A DNA stretch of 64,000 nt from CAWIMX01 sp963837345 (GTDB lineage Bacteria > Acidobacteriota > Vicinamibacteria > Vicinamibacterales > CAVVIG01). Positions 17,301 to 26,089 of this stretch are shown one piece after another. The stretch is taken from contig CAWIMX010000001.1 of the NCBI GenBank assembly GCA_963837345.1, positions 124,001-188,000 on the forward strand, in the 5' to 3' direction. Both the position numbers and the translations under genes were made by a program. Numbering within the stretch: the stretch's first letter is position 1; each line of letters begins with the position of its first letter. The notes under the pieces were generated by a model that saw only the letters and a program-made list of their open reading frames with translations, was not told the origin of the DNA and did no database searches.

Positions 17301-18332
17301 TCAGAAGATCGCCAGGGCATTCACGGGGAATCCGGTGCCGCCCGTCACCGGGAGGGGCGCGACGGTCAGGAGGAACTCCCATCGGTTGAGGCGCGCCGCG
17401 GTCTCGGCGACCGCTTCGAGATCCTGGTTGTCGAGAATGTCGATGCCAAGGGCCGTGATCGCCAGTGTGTGGACGGGCAGATTGACGCCCTCGACGAGCG
17501 ACGGCGTGACGTCCTGCGCATCGTCGCTCGCGAGAAAGGCCACGCCGCGTTCCTTCAGCCATGGCGCGACCGACGCATGATAGCCGGCCTCGTTCCGGCC
17601 GACGGGCCACGGACCACGCGCCGCACGTCGGGCCCACCGTCCGGTGCGGAGAAAGATGGCGTCGCCCGGCGACACGCGCACGCCGGCGCGCTTCTCCCAG
17701 GCTTCGAGATCTTCCACGAACACCGGCGTGCCGGGCTCGAGATACGGGACGTTCTTCAGGCGGGGCATGTCGATCAGGATGCCGCGCGTCACGATGCCGT
17801 CCTTGAGGTTCTGGATGCCCAGCTTCGTGCAGCCCGTGGCCGTGTTCACCTCGGCGCGCGCATATCCGTTGTAGGTCTGGTCCTTGTAGAGAATGTGGCA
17901 GAGCGCGTCGATGTGGCTGTGCGCATAGCCGTGATAGGACACGCTGTAGGTGTCGGTCGAGAATCCCCGGTTCATCGTGTGTTGGAACGGGTTCGTGTTG
18001 TCGGGCGCGGGCTCGGTGAGCGGCGGGTGGGCGAGCCCGAGGGCGAGGCCGAGCTGTGCGAGGGCCAGCGCCTGGCGGCGCTTCTCATCGGTAATGAGGT
18101 TGGCGGCCCCGAGCTGGTCGTCGGCGCCCCAGCGCCCCCAGTTCTTCACCTGATTGAACATCTGGTCGAACTCGTCGGCATTGCGCGGGAAGCGCGCCGC
18201 CGATGGCCCTGGCGACATGATCTGTTCGTTGTCGGCCGGCGTCTGGCCCGCCACGTGCCGTTCGCCCGGGAGCGCCGCGCTCGCGGCGACGGCGACGGCC
18301 ACCGCCGCAACGAGCCGTGTGAATCTCATCAT
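17301..18332 (-). CDS. secreted cyclase-family (KynB-like) metal-dependent hydrolase
   Basis: 343 residues with a signal peptide (about 1-28, ending ALPGERHVAG). The body has the cyclase family pattern: WGRWGADDQLGAANLIT at the start, the metal-binding HGYAHSHIDALCH, GILIDMPRLK, and GDAIFLRTGRW. The family includes kynurenine formamidase KynB and isatin hydrolase; members open amide or lactone rings with Mn or Zn. The signal peptide and 340-residue length point to the longer secreted cyclases of unknown substrate rather than to cytoplasmic KynB (about 210). The upstream region shares an 89-base divergent spacer with the next gene; TACAAT there may be its -10. Confidence 0.87.
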   Translation of the reverse strand: MMRFTRLVAAVAVAVAASAALPGERHVAGQTPADNEQIMSPGPSAARFPRNADEFDQMFNQVKNWGRWGADDQLGAANLITDEKRRQALALAQLGLALGLAHPPLTEPAPDNTNPFQHTMNRGFSTDTYSVSYHGYAHSHIDALCHILYKDQTYNGYARAEVNTATGCTKLGIQNLKDGIVTRGILIDMPRLKNVPYLEPGTPVFVEDLEAWEKRAGVRVSPGDAIFLRTGRWARRAARGPWPVGRNEAGYHASVAPWLKERGVAFLASDDAQDVTPSLVEGVNLPVHTLAITALGIDILDNQDLEAVAETAARLNRWEFLLTVAPLPVTGGTGFPVNALAIF

Positions 18333-18421
18333 CGCCGTGCCCTCTCGTGTCCGCGGGAGTCTCGCGCCGAACCGGGGCGATTGTACACAGCCGTCGAGCC
18401 CGGTAGTAACATCGGTTCGCG

Positions 18422-21286
18422 ATGGCGATCGGGCACACGGCTCGGCCGAGCGCGCATGCGCTCTCGGCGGTGTTCTTCCTGTCGGGAGCCGCGGCCCTCA
18501 TGTTCGAAGCGGCCTGGTTCTACCGCGCGGGCCTCGTGTTCGGGGCGAGCGTCTGGGCGGCGAGCGTGGTGCTCTCGAGCTTCATGGCGGGCCTGGCGCT
18601 CGGCAGCGCCCTCGTCGCCTGGCGCCGCCGCCCGTTCGTGCACCCTCTGACGGTCTATGCCGTGCTCGAGGCCACGGTCGCCGTCTCCGGCCTCGCGCTC
18701 ACCGCCGTCATGCCCGCCCTGTCGGGCATCGTTGGCGGCCTTGCCGCCGACGCCGGAGGCAGTCTCTGGGTCGCGAATGCGCTCCGCTTCGTCGTCGCGT
18801 TCCTGCTCCTGCTGTTGCCCGCGACGGCGATGGGCGCAACGCTGCCCGTACTCGTCGGCGCGATGTGCCACTGGTATCCCGGCTTCGGCCGTGCCCTCGG
18901 GCGGTTGTACGGCTGGAACACGATTGGCGCAGTCGCAGGCGTCGTCCTGGCCGAGGTCGTGCTGATACGCGCCGTGGGCGTCATGGGCAGCGCATCGGTC
19001 GCGGGCCTGTTGAACCTGACGGCGGCGGCCCTGGCCTACAGGCTGTCACACTCCGGCGAGCCGTCCCCCGACCGATCGCCGGCGGTCGACGCCCCCGCGA
19101 CGCCCGCGCGCCGGCCCTGGCGCCTCCTCATTGCTGCGGGTCTGGCGGGCGCGGCGCTCGTCGGCCTCGAGCTCGTCTGGTTCCGCTTCCTCTCCATGTA
19201 CGTCCTGACGACGACGCTCGCCATGAACATCATGCTGGCCGTCGTTCTCGCGTGCATCGGGATTGGCGGACTGATCGCATCGTGGTGGCTCGCACGACGA
19301 CCGGGAGCGGCACGGCATCTGCCGGATGTGGCCATCCTCTCGGCCGTCATGGTGATCGCGTCGTACTGGGCCTTTGGATCGCTCACGGCCGGCACGCAGG
19401 TGGCGGCCTGGACGCGCGTCCTGTGGTTCGCCGTCGTGCTGACCGCTCCGGCGTCCGTGCTGTCGGGGGTCATCTTCACCCTCGTGGGCGAGGCGCTGCA
19501 CACCGACGTCGGCCAGGAAACGAGCGCCGCGGCGTGGCTCATGCTCGCGAACACGGTCGGCGCGGCCGCCGGTCCATTGATCGGCGCGTTCCTGCTGCTG
19601 CCGGCCGTGGGCATGGAGCGATCGTTCGAGATCGCCGGAGCCGCCTATGGCGTCGTCGCCCTGCTCACCGCGTCGGAGTGGTCAACGGGCGGACGCGCCA
19701 CAGCCGGGCGGACGAGGTGGCGCCGGACCGTCGCGGTGGCCATGGTGGCGCTGCTGGTCGCGCTGCCCGCCGGGCGCATGCACGACTATTTCGAGCGCTC
19801 CGCCGGCGCATACGCCGCCGACGGCTCGCGCGTGGTCGCCACCCGCGAGGGGCCGTCGGAGACGATCTTCCTCATGCAGCAGGCATGGTTCGGCCGTCCG
19901 GTGTACAGCCGTCTCGTCACCAACGGGTTTTCGATGTCGGGCACCGCCGTTCCGGCCGAGCGGTACATGCGGTACTTCGTGTACTGGCCCATGATCGTCA
20001 GCCCGACGCCGATCGAGCGCGTGCTGATCATCTGCTACGGCGTGGGCGTGACGGCCGGCGCCGCGACGGACCTCGCCGCCGCCCGATCGATCGACGTCGT
20101 GGAGATCTCGCGCGACGTGCTCGCGATGAGCAACGTCATCTACGAGCCCGATCGGCATCCGCTTCGCGATCCCCGCGTGCGCGTGCACGTGGAAGACGGG
20201 CGGTATTTCCTCGAAACGACCGACGAGCGTTTCGATCTCATCACGGGAGAGCCGCCGCCCCCGCGCACCCCAGGTGCCGTGAACATCTACACGCGCGAGT
20301 ATTTCCAGCTCATCTTCGACCATCTGACCGACCGCGGTGTCACGACGTACTGGCTGCCGGTGGCGCGCCCCGATCCCGGAACCGATGTGAATACGATCGT
20401 CCGCGCATTCTGCGACGTCTTTGCCGACTGCTCGCTGTGGAATGCCACGCCGTTCGACTTCATGCTCGTCGGCGGGCGGGGCGCTCGGGCAGCGCCGGCG
20501 TCGCCCGAGTCGCTGGCGCGTTCCTGGCATCGCGCCGAGACCGCGCGGCGGCTCGAGGACGTCGGGTTCGAGCGGCCGGCGCAGATCGGGGCGACGTTTC
20601 TCGCCGACGCGGCCGAGTTGAAGGCGCTGACCGCCGACACGCCGCCCCTGACCGACGACTACCCGCAGCGCCTGCGGCCCGTCGCCTCGAGGCCGTCCCT
20701 CTCGGATCCGGCGTACCGGTCGGATGCGGCGACGGCCGAGATGTATCAGCGTCTGATCGATCCAACGCGCGCCCGCCGGGCGTTTACCCAATCGGCATTC
20801 GTCCGCGAACGCTTCCCGGCGTCTTTCGTCGACGAGACGCTGCCCTTTTTCGACGTGCAGGGGACCATCAACAGAGTGCTCTGGGAGGGCGGCAAACCGC
20901 TGCGGCAGATCGAGGACCTCCATCATCTGCTCTCCGACACCACGCTCGAGACGCTGCCGCTCTGGATCCTGGGCAGCGATGCCGTGAAGCAGTCGATTGC
21001 CGCGACCGCTGCCGACAGCACCGGTACGGCGGCGTACGCCCGGGGGCTCGGCGCGCTCGCGTCGCGCGATTATGGCGGCGCCGTCCGGTCGTTCTCGGAA
21101 TCGGAGCGCGCCGGCTTCCAGGCGCCCACACTCCGGCCACTGCTCGTCTATGCGCTGGCGATGGCGGGCCGCGCCGACCTGGCGCGTCCCCTCGCGCGGG
21201 AGGCTGACGTGCACGACCCCGACGCGCTCCACTTCTGGAGCTGGATCGGTCCGGCGCTGGGCATAGGCCCGTTTGCCGCGAGGTGA
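18422..21286 (+). CDS. fused MFS transporter/spermidine synthase-like protein
   Basis: 954 residues. The first about 440 form 12-13 membrane helices in the MFS-like style of this fusion family (FFLSGAAALMFEAAWFYRAG, LLLLPATAMGATLPVLVGA). The middle third is a spermidine-synthase-like Rossmann domain: VLIICYGVGVTAGAATDL replaces the usual GGGxG, followed by VVEISRDVL and DPRVRVHVEDGRYFLETT, and EPPPPRTPGAVNIYTREYF. The C-terminal 240 residues are a helical tail without clear homology. The family is common in Acidobacteriota and Deltaproteobacteria; whether it makes polyamines is unproven, and some members are thought to act on lipids or exported substrates. It converges on egtD with 15 bases between. 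Confidence 0.88.
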   Translation: MAIGHTARPSAHALSAVFFLSGAAALMFEAAWFYRAGLVFGASVWAASVVLSSFMAGLALGSALVAWRRRPFVHPLTVYAVLEATVAVSGLALTAVMPALSGIVGGLAADAGGSLWVANALRFVVAFLLLLLPATAMGATLPVLVGAMCHWYPGFGRALGRLYGWNTIGAVAGVVLAEVVLIRAVGVMGSASVAGLLNLTAAALAYRLSHSGEPSPDRSPAVDAPATPARRPWRLLIAAGLAGAALVGLELVWFRFLSMYVLTTTLAMNIMLAVVLACIGIGGLIASWWLARRPGAARHLPDVAILSAVMVIASYWAFGSLTAGTQVAAWTRVLWFAVVLTAPASVLSGVIFTLVGEALHTDVGQETSAAAWLMLANTVGAAAGPLIGAFLLLPAVGMERSFEIAGAAYGVVALLTASEWSTGGRATAGRTRWRRTVAVAMVALLVALPAGRMHDYFERSAGAYAADGSRVVATREGPSETIFLMQQAWFGRPVYSRLVTNGFSMSGTAVPAERYMRYFVYWPMIVSPTPIERVLIICYGVGVTAGAATDLAAARSIDVVEISRDVLAMSNVIYEPDRHPLRDPRVRVHVEDGRYFLETTDERFDLITGEPPPPRTPGAVNIYTREYFQLIFDHLTDRGVTTYWLPVARPDPGTDVNTIVRAFCDVFADCSLWNATPFDFMLVGGRGARAAPASPESLARSWHRAETARRLEDVGFERPAQIGATFLADAAELKALTADTPPLTDDYPQRLRPVASRPSLSDPAYRSDAATAEMYQRLIDPTRARRAFTQSAFVRERFPASFVDETLPFFDVQGTINRVLWEGGKPLRQIEDLHHLLSDTTLETLPLWILGSDAVKQSIAATAADSTGTAAYARGLGALASRDYGGAVRSFSESERAGFQAPTLRPLLVYALAMAGRADLARPLAREADVHDPDALHFWSWIGPALGIGPFAAR

Positions 21287-21301
21287 CGGGCCAGGGTGCG
21301 A

Positions 21302-22252
21302 TCAGCGAGGCCGATCGACCCCGGCGAGCGCCAGGGTGAAGCCGCCGCGCGCGTCCACCCACTGGGACAGCATGCCGAATCCGGACCGGCCGAGCAGATC
21401 GACGACTCCGGGAGCGGTGTACCTGTAGGAGCTTTCCGTCCAGATCGTTTCGCCGGGGTCCAGGTGGATCGTCAGGCGTGTCGCGTCCACCTGGACGTCC
21501 TGGCCAGACCGGGCGACCAGATGCATCTCGACGCGGGACTCGTGGGCGTTCCACGTGGCCCGATGGGCGAATTCGTCGAGGTCGAAATCCCCCCCGAGCT
21601 CGCGGTTGATGCGGACCAGCAGGTTGCGGTTGAAGGCGGCCGTCACGCCGAGCGGATCATCGTAGGCCACGAGCATCTGCGGTTCCGGCTTCACCAGGTC
21701 GACCCCGATGAGCAGCGCATCGCCGGGCGAAAGCACCGAGTGGATGCCGCGAAGAAGCCGCGACGCGCCCGGCGGATCGAAGTTGCCGATGTTCGACCCG
21801 AGAAACAGCACGAGCGTCGGCCCCCCACGGTCCGCGTCGGCGACGGCTTCCCGCAGTCCCACCTCGTAGGACGCCTGATGTGCGGCCATGCGGACGCCGC
21901 CGAGCGAGCCCAGCGCCTGGGTCGACAGTTCGAGCGCCCGCAGGGACACGTCCACGACGTGAACGTCGAGATCGCCGCGCGTCGGGGCCGCTTCGAGCAG
22001 CGTGCGCAGCTTGTCGCCGCTGCCCGACCCCAGCTCGACAACGGCCGAGGGTGCGACCTGGCCGAACGCCTCTGCGCCGTGCGCGCCCAACAGCCGATAT
22101 TCGGCGCGTGTGATCGGATACCACGGCAGCCGGCAGATCGCTTCGAAGAGCGCCGACCCCAGCTCGTCGTACAGGTAACGCGACGGCAGCTCTCGGGGCG
22201 CCTTCGTGAGGCCGCACCGCACGTCGACGGCGAATTGCTCGAGATCGGTCAT
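21302..22252 (-). CDS. egtD: EgtD, L-histidine N-alpha-trimethyltransferase
   Basis: 316 residues, the usual length. It carries SRYLYDELGSALFEAICRLP (the substrate-domain start), the SAM-binding VVELGSGSGDKLRTLLEA, FLGSNIGNFDP, and the C-terminal HLDPGETIWTESSYRY that shapes the histidine pocket. EgtD methylates histidine three times with S-adenosylmethionine to make hercynine, the first ergothioneine step. The start is ATG 22252, which overlaps the egtB stop (ATGA). It is the last gene of the egtB-egtD pair. Confidence 0.95.
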   Translation of the reverse strand: MTDLEQFAVDVRCGLTKAPRELPSRYLYDELGSALFEAICRLPWYPITRAEYRLLGAHGAEAFGQVAPSAVVELGSGSGDKLRTLLEAAPTRGDLDVHVVDVSLRALELSTQALGSLGGVRMAAHQASYEVGLREAVADADRGGPTLVLFLGSNIGNFDPPGASRLLRGIHSVLSPGDALLIGVDLVKPEPQMLVAYDDPLGVTAAFNRNLLVRINRELGGDFDLDEFAHRATWNAHESRVEMHLVARSGQDVQVDATRLTIHLDPGETIWTESSYRYTAPGVVDLLGRSGFGMLSQWVDARGGFTLALAGVDRPR

Positions 22253-23580
22253 CGCGCGTCCTCCGCCAGGCGGAACGTGGCGTAGACGTAGGGATACCGC
22301 GGGCGAAACCAGTTGCGGAAGCTGGGGCGGACGAGCTCGCGCGCCGTCGCGGGCGAGGCGCCCTTGATCACGTAGTGGTCGCCGTCGAAGAAGTCGGCTG
22401 AATATTCCGGATAGGACGGAATCGGCGCGAAACCCGGAAACGGAGCAAACGGCGTGCTGGTCCATTCCCAGCCATTGCCGACGAGATCGTCCACGCCCCA
22501 GCCGCTCCGGCCGGGGGGATGGCTGCCGGCCGGTTCGGGATCCCAGCTCGTGAAATCGAACACGCCGTGAGCTGCCGTCGGCGGTTCGTCCCCCCATGGG
22601 TGCTGGCGCTCACCCCCTTCGGGAGTGCCGTAGGCGGCTCGCTGGAACTCGGCCTCGGTCGGCAGCCGCGCCTCGCGCCAACGGGCATAGGCGTGCGCTT
22701 CCGCATAGCTGACGTACACCGGCCACGCAGGCGGCAACGGAACGAGGTCGAACATTCCCCGCCAGAACCAGCCCCGATCACCGCGCACCCAGAAGCCGGG
22801 ATGCGCCAGGCGTTCGGCCTGCACCCAGGCCCAGTCCTCCGGCCGCCACCACTGCGCGTTCTGGTAACCACCGGCCTCGACGAACTCGAGGAAGCTGGCG
22901 TTCGTCACGTTGTGGCGATAGATGCGAAAGCCGCCAACCGGTTCGACGCGCGACGGCCGCTCGTTGTCCCAACTGAATGGCACCGCCGTGCGATCGACGC
23001 CGAGCGTCGCCGATCCCGCCGGCACGTCGATCCATTCCTGCCGGGGCGGCGCGCTCTCGGTGCGGGGCGCATACCCCGCCGGCCGCCGCTTGTCGTCGAA
23101 TGGCAGGCGATGCCACATGTAGAGGAGCGTCTCCTGATGCATCGCTTCGTGCTCGAGGATGGCGAACGCGGCTTCCGCGCGATCCAGCAGCGGCTCTCCG
23201 GGCACCGACAGGTTGCCGGACGCCAGGCACGACATCACCTCCTCGTCGGCCCGCTCCACGAAGGCGCGAACCGCCGCGCGGTCGGGCCACAGGCTGCGTT
23301 CGTCGTGGTCGGCGGCCTCGGCCGCTGCGGGGTCGATCCCCCGGGCAAAGAGGGCCTCGAGGGCCGGATCGATGCTCGCGCGCCCCAGGCCACGCTTGGC
23401 CAGCGTGTTGAAGCTGAACGCGGGAAGGTGCCCCTCATAGAAGACGATGGGATTCCTGAGGGCGATGGGTCGGCTGTAGTACGCCTCGTCGGCGACGAGG
23501 TCGAAGAGCGCTCGTGAACGGCTGCGGTTGCGCCGGTACCAGGCCAACAGGCCGGCGCGATCGGGGCGCGAAAGGTCCAC
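22249..23580 (-). CDS. egtB: EgtB, ergothioneine sulfoxide synthase
   Basis: 443 residues from a GTG at 23580 (no ATG fits; the frame upstream runs into the neighbouring gene). A DinB-like domain supplies the iron ligands: His51 (YEGHLPAFSFN) and the H-x3-H-x-E motif His144, His148, Glu150 (EHEAMHQE). The C-terminal two thirds are a formylglycine-generating-enzyme fold (NVTNASFLEFVEAGGY, RLPTEAEFQRAAYGTP, DLVGNGWEWTSTPF). EgtB joins hercynine to cysteine or gamma-glutamylcysteine using O2. No egtA or egtC lies nearby, which would suit an enzyme using free cysteine, as reported for the acidobacterial Chloracidobacterium EgtB. It starts 14 bases after the upstream membrane protein. Confidence 0.94.
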   Translation of the reverse strand: MDLSRPDRAGLLAWYRRNRSRSRALFDLVADEAYYSRPIALRNPIVFYEGHLPAFSFNTLAKRGLGRASIDPALEALFARGIDPAAAEAADHDERSLWPDRAAVRAFVERADEEVMSCLASGNLSVPGEPLLDRAEAAFAILEHEAMHQETLLYMWHRLPFDDKRRPAGYAPRTESAPPRQEWIDVPAGSATLGVDRTAVPFSWDNERPSRVEPVGGFRIYRHNVTNASFLEFVEAGGYQNAQWWRPEDWAWVQAERLAHPGFWVRGDRGWFWRGMFDLVPLPPAWPVYVSYAEAHAYARWREARLPTEAEFQRAAYGTPEGGERQHPWGDEPPTAAHGVFDFTSWDPEPAGSHPPGRSGWGVDDLVGNGWEWTSTPFAPFPGFAPIPSYPEYSADFFDGDHYVIKGASPATARELVRPSFRNWFRPRYPYVYATFRLAEDAR

Positions 23581-23594
23581 GGCCTTATAGCGTA

Positions 23595-24107
23595 TCAGGA
23601 TCGCCGTAGGTAGCCGGGCGCAAGCGCCAGGCCGAAGCCGTAAACGACGTGGGCGGTCGCCCACGCGCCCATCATCAGCGGCACCCGCTCGAACATCGTC
23701 GGGTTGGCCCACGGCAGCACGAGGTAGGTCATCGCCAGCATGACGACGAGGCTGTAGGTGATCCCCCAACCCACCGAGGCGCCGCCGCGAGGATACGGTC
23801 CGACGATCCAGGCGAACACGGCGCCGAGCGCCGCCGCGATCGTGAGATGCAGCAGCGCGCCCCAGACCACCACGCCGAGGCCTCCGATGAGCGCGTCGGG
23901 CCCGTAAAAGGTGGCACCCATTGTCTGCAGCGGCGCCGCCGCATTTCCGCCCTGCACGAATTGGGCATAGCCCATCAGAAATGCGGCCATGGCGATGCCG
24001 CCCGCCACGCCGCCAGCGACTCCGGCCTCGGTGATCGCCCCGGCGGAATACGGTCGGCGTTCCGCCTGCTGACGGGGAATCGACGTGTGCGCCGCATGGT
24101 ATGCCAT
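23595..24107 (-). CDS. four-helix membrane protein, unknown function
   Basis: 170 residues: a hydrophilic N-terminus, then about four membrane helices (GVAGGVAGGIAMAAFLMGYA, VVVWGALLHLTIAAALGAVFA, YSLVVMLAMTYLVLPWA, WATAHVVYGFGLALAP). Start ATG 24107 follows GGGGAGGAG. It resembles the YagU/DUF1440-type protein encoded two genes upstream in its glycine-rich first helix and ending VxxGxxL, but I cannot assign a family firmly. It stands 22 bases after the DUF4142 gene and 14 before egtB, so all may be one transcript. Confidence 0.75.
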   Translation of the reverse strand: MAYHAAHTSIPRQQAERRPYSAGAITEAGVAGGVAGGIAMAAFLMGYAQFVQGGNAAAPLQTMGATFYGPDALIGGLGVVVWGALLHLTIAAALGAVFAWIVGPYPRGGASVGWGITYSLVVMLAMTYLVLPWANPTMFERVPLMMGAWATAHVVYGFGLALAPGYLRRS

Positions 24108-24129
24108 GGCTCCTCCCCGCTGCCTGCCG

Positions 24130-24675
24130 CTATCGACGACTCGTCGATAACGGCGTCAGTCCTCGAGCGATCGTGAGGTGCTGGTGCAGGATCGGCTCGA
24201 GGCGGCGCAGCAAGTCCTGAAAGCCCGCGTCATCGACGTGGTCGATGGCATCAGCGACGACCGTCGAGGTTTCCTGGTGCGACTGGACCATCGCCTTCGC
24301 GAACTCGCGATCGAACGGCCGGCCGCGAAGCTCCTGCAGCCGTTGCATCGTCGCATGCTGCTCTCGTCCCAACTCCTGCGACCAGGCTCCGAAGGGCCGA
24401 GGAATCGTCGTGACGCCCCTCGTTTCGGCGAACGTCGTCAACAACTGGTCGACGTGCCGATGATCCTGCACGAGCAGATTGCCGAAACGCTTGACCGCGG
24501 CCGCGGCGGCCTTCTGCCGCGCAAACTGCCCGGCCTCGATTTCCATCTGGTTCGACTGGTGCAGTCTGGCCAGGACCTCCAGGTCTTCCGGCGTCATGCC
24601 ACGGGACTGCGCCGCCGCCACGCCCGTGATCCCGAACCAGGCCGTCGCGAGAACGAGCACAGCCTTTGGCGTCAT
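24130..24675 (-). CDS. secreted DUF4142 protein
   Basis: 181 residues with a signal peptide (cleavage after GVAAAQ). The mature part is a four-helix bundle of the DUF4142 (ferritin-like) kind: ARLHQSNQMEIEAGQFARQ, KRFGNLLVQDHRHVDQLL, QRLQELRGRPFDREFAKAMV and the final LEPILHQHLTIARGL. These proteins are periplasmic or outer-membrane-linked, frequent in soil bacteria and often stress-induced; no biochemical role is established. The last codons contain a perfect palindrome (24131-24149) that could form a hairpin before the next gene. A candidate sigma-54 promoter lies 34 bases before the ATG. Confidence 0.88.
   Translation of the reverse strand: MTPKAVLVLATAWFGITGVAAAQSRGMTPEDLEVLARLHQSNQMEIEAGQFARQKAAAAAVKRFGNLLVQDHRHVDQLLTTFAETRGVTTIPRPFGAWSQELGREQHATMQRLQELRGRPFDREFAKAMVQSHQETSTVVADAIDHVDDAGFQDLLRRLEPILHQHLTIARGLTPLSTSRR
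24131..24149. repeat. perfect 9-bp palindrome at the end of the DUF4142 gene
   Basis: TATCGACGA-C-TCGTCGATA spans the last codons of the DUF4142 gene, just before the next start on the minus strand. It could act as an mRNA-stabilising hairpin or weak attenuator between the two genes. There is no U-tract, so it is not a standard terminator. Confidence 0.45.
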
Positions 24676-24708
24676 GACCGGCCTCCCGCCTTTCCGACAG
24701 GAAGCTGT

Positions 24709-24724
24709 TGCAAGCCCGAGTCCA
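24709..24724 (-). promoter_or_regulatory. candidate sigma-54 promoter of the DUF4142 gene
   Basis: On the minus strand TGG-ACTC-GGGC-TTGCA has correct -24/-12 spacing with a perfect TTGCA, though the ACTC part departs from CACG. Transcription would start near 24698, 23 bases before the ATG at 24675, leaving the GGGAGG ribosome site in the leader. Confidence 0.55.
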
Positions 24725-24732
24725 GCAGAGTG

Positions 24733-25236
24733 TTACAGCACGCCGCGGATCATCCGGCGCACGAAGTCGAGGGTCACGCCATAGACGAGGTGCGAGGAGA
24801 GCGCAAGGGCGTGCGTTGAGACCGGGTATTGGAACGGCGACCCCGAGAGCCGGACTGCGGGTACGGCCAGCTCGTCCGCGCCGAACCAGAGCGCCGAGCC
24901 GAACGTCAACCCCCGTCCCGCGCCGGCCGACGGACTGGTTTCCGCCAGCGCACCGTAGACGGCGCCCATGGCGCCGCCGAACGCATAGTGCACCGCCGGC
25001 CCTGCGACTTCTTTCTCGCGCGTCGTCAGTTCACGGCCGAACAAGGACTCGGCCACGGCGCCTGCCGTTCTCATCGTCGCGTCTTCGGCCTGCGGCTCGT
25101 CCTCCCCCTGTTCGTGTCGGGTGAGCTTCGCCACACCCGCCTGAAACTCGTTCATCACCCACGAAGCGGCCAGGCCTCCGGCGAGACCCGCAACGGCGCC
25201 TTTCCAGATCGATCGCCCGCCGTGGAGCTGGTGCAT
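24733..25236 (-). CDS. DUF1440/YagU-like inner-membrane protein
   Basis: 167 residues from ATG 25236, which follows GGGGAGG by six bases. Helices: IWKGAVAGLAGGLAASWVMNEF at the start, HYAFGGAMGAVYGALAE in the middle, LTFGSALWFGADELAVPAVR, and STHALALSSHLVYGVTLDF at the end. The glycine-rich first helix, the ALWFGADELAVPxxR motif and the final HLVYG match the YagU/DUF1440 family, linked to acid or envelope stress in E. coli. The region between helices 1 and 2 is charged (TRHEQGEDEPQAEDATMR). It probably has its own sigma-54 promoter. Confidence 0.8.
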   Translation of the reverse strand: MHQLHGGRSIWKGAVAGLAGGLAASWVMNEFQAGVAKLTRHEQGEDEPQAEDATMRTAGAVAESLFGRELTTREKEVAGPAVHYAFGGAMGAVYGALAETSPSAGAGRGLTFGSALWFGADELAVPAVRLSGSPFQYPVSTHALALSSHLVYGVTLDFVRRMIRGVL

Positions 25237-25257
25237 ATCGGCCTCCCCGGCAGGGGA

Positions 25258-25273
25258 AGCAAGGTGGGTACCG
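25258..25273 (-). promoter_or_regulatory. candidate sigma-54 promoter of the YagU-like gene
   Basis: On the minus strand GGTACC-CACC-TTGCT matches GGCACG-N4-TTGCW at all but two positions of the core. The predicted start is about 25247, so the leader would be only 11 bases and begin with the GGGAGG ribosome site. The very short leader lowers confidence. Confidence 0.5.
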
Positions 25274-25357
25274 TGAGCGCGTCGTTGCGACATGCCGGCA
25301 ATCCAGCACTCTCGTCGTTCGCGCGTCCAATCTCTCAGCCGGAGCGATCCGCATCCG

Positions 25358-25373
25358 AGGCACGAGCCTTGCA
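25358..25373 (+). promoter_or_regulatory. strong sigma-54 promoter of the barrel protein
   Basis: AGGCACG-AGCC-TTGCA (25358-25373) matches the consensus TGGCACG-N4-TTGCA at every position except the first. The predicted start is about 25384, giving a 21-base leader that holds AAGGAG before ATG 25405. This is the best sigma-54 site in the window. Confidence 0.82.
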
Positions 25374-25404
25374 GCCCAGCCATAGAGGCAAGGAGCGTCC
25401 AGTC

Positions 25405-26004
25405 ATGCAGCGCACAACCGCATCGTTCAGCATCGTGATGCTCGTCATGCTAGCGGCGTCCGCCGGGGCGCAGCCTCCGGCCCCGGACAGCTCGTGGGCC
25501 CACGGCACCACGGTGAATGTCTTCGCCGGCTCGTCGAGCGGATCGTCGACGACGGGAGCGCTCGCCGGCGGTGCCTTCGGCTGGGAAATCACGCCGGCGC
25601 TCGGCGTGGAAGCCAGGGGCACGTGGCTCGATCGCGGCCATCGTGCCAACGCCTTCTTCGCCGACCTCACGGCGCAGGTCGGCCTCACGTCTCCGCGCCG
25701 CGTCGTGCCGTTCGCCGAAGGCGGCATCGGCTTCTACCGGGCGCGGTTCAACGACGGCGCCGCCGTTCCCGAGTTCTATCGGCGCCGCCTCCAGGCGACC
25801 GGTCTCATGGCGGCGTCGCAGCACACCTTCACCGATCCGTCGTTCGTGGTCGGCGGTGGGGTGAACGTCTATCTGACGACGCATCTCGCGCTTCGTCCGG
25901 ACCTGAACTGGGTCCTTGTGCGTCGCGACGCTGCCAATGACGTGCTGACGACGGTCAGCGTGCACCTGGCGTATCACTTCGAGCGGCATCCGCTCATGAA
26001 ATAG
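25405..26004 (+). CDS. outer-membrane beta-barrel protein (OmpW/OmpA-barrel type)
   Basis: 199 residues with a signal peptide ending SAGAQ. The mature chain has alternating strands: TTVNVFAGSSSGSS, GAFGWEITPALGVEARGTWL, ADLTAQVGLT, RVVPFAEGGIGFYRARF, PSFVVGGGVNVYLTTHLALR and VSVHLAYHFERHP, which suggests an eight-stranded barrel. Phrases such as PFAEGGIGFYR and VGGGVNVYLTxHLALRPD are usual in small OmpA-like/OmpW-like porin-like proteins. Start ATG 25405 follows AAGGAG. It is divergent from the YagU-like gene, and both carry sigma-54 elements back to back. Confidence 0.85.
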   Translation: MQRTTASFSIVMLVMLAASAGAQPPAPDSSWAHGTTVNVFAGSSSGSSTTGALAGGAFGWEITPALGVEARGTWLDRGHRANAFFADLTAQVGLTSPRRVVPFAEGGIGFYRARFNDGAAVPEFYRRRLQATGLMAASQHTFTDPSFVVGGGVNVYLTTHLALRPDLNWVLVRRDAANDVLTTVSVHLAYHFERHPLMK

Positions 26005-26089
26005 AGACGCGGCGAGCCGGACTTCGTACAATGACCGGGGGCGGCTCGAACTGTCAGGACCGGCGATTCGCTCATCGGGGCACCCGGCC

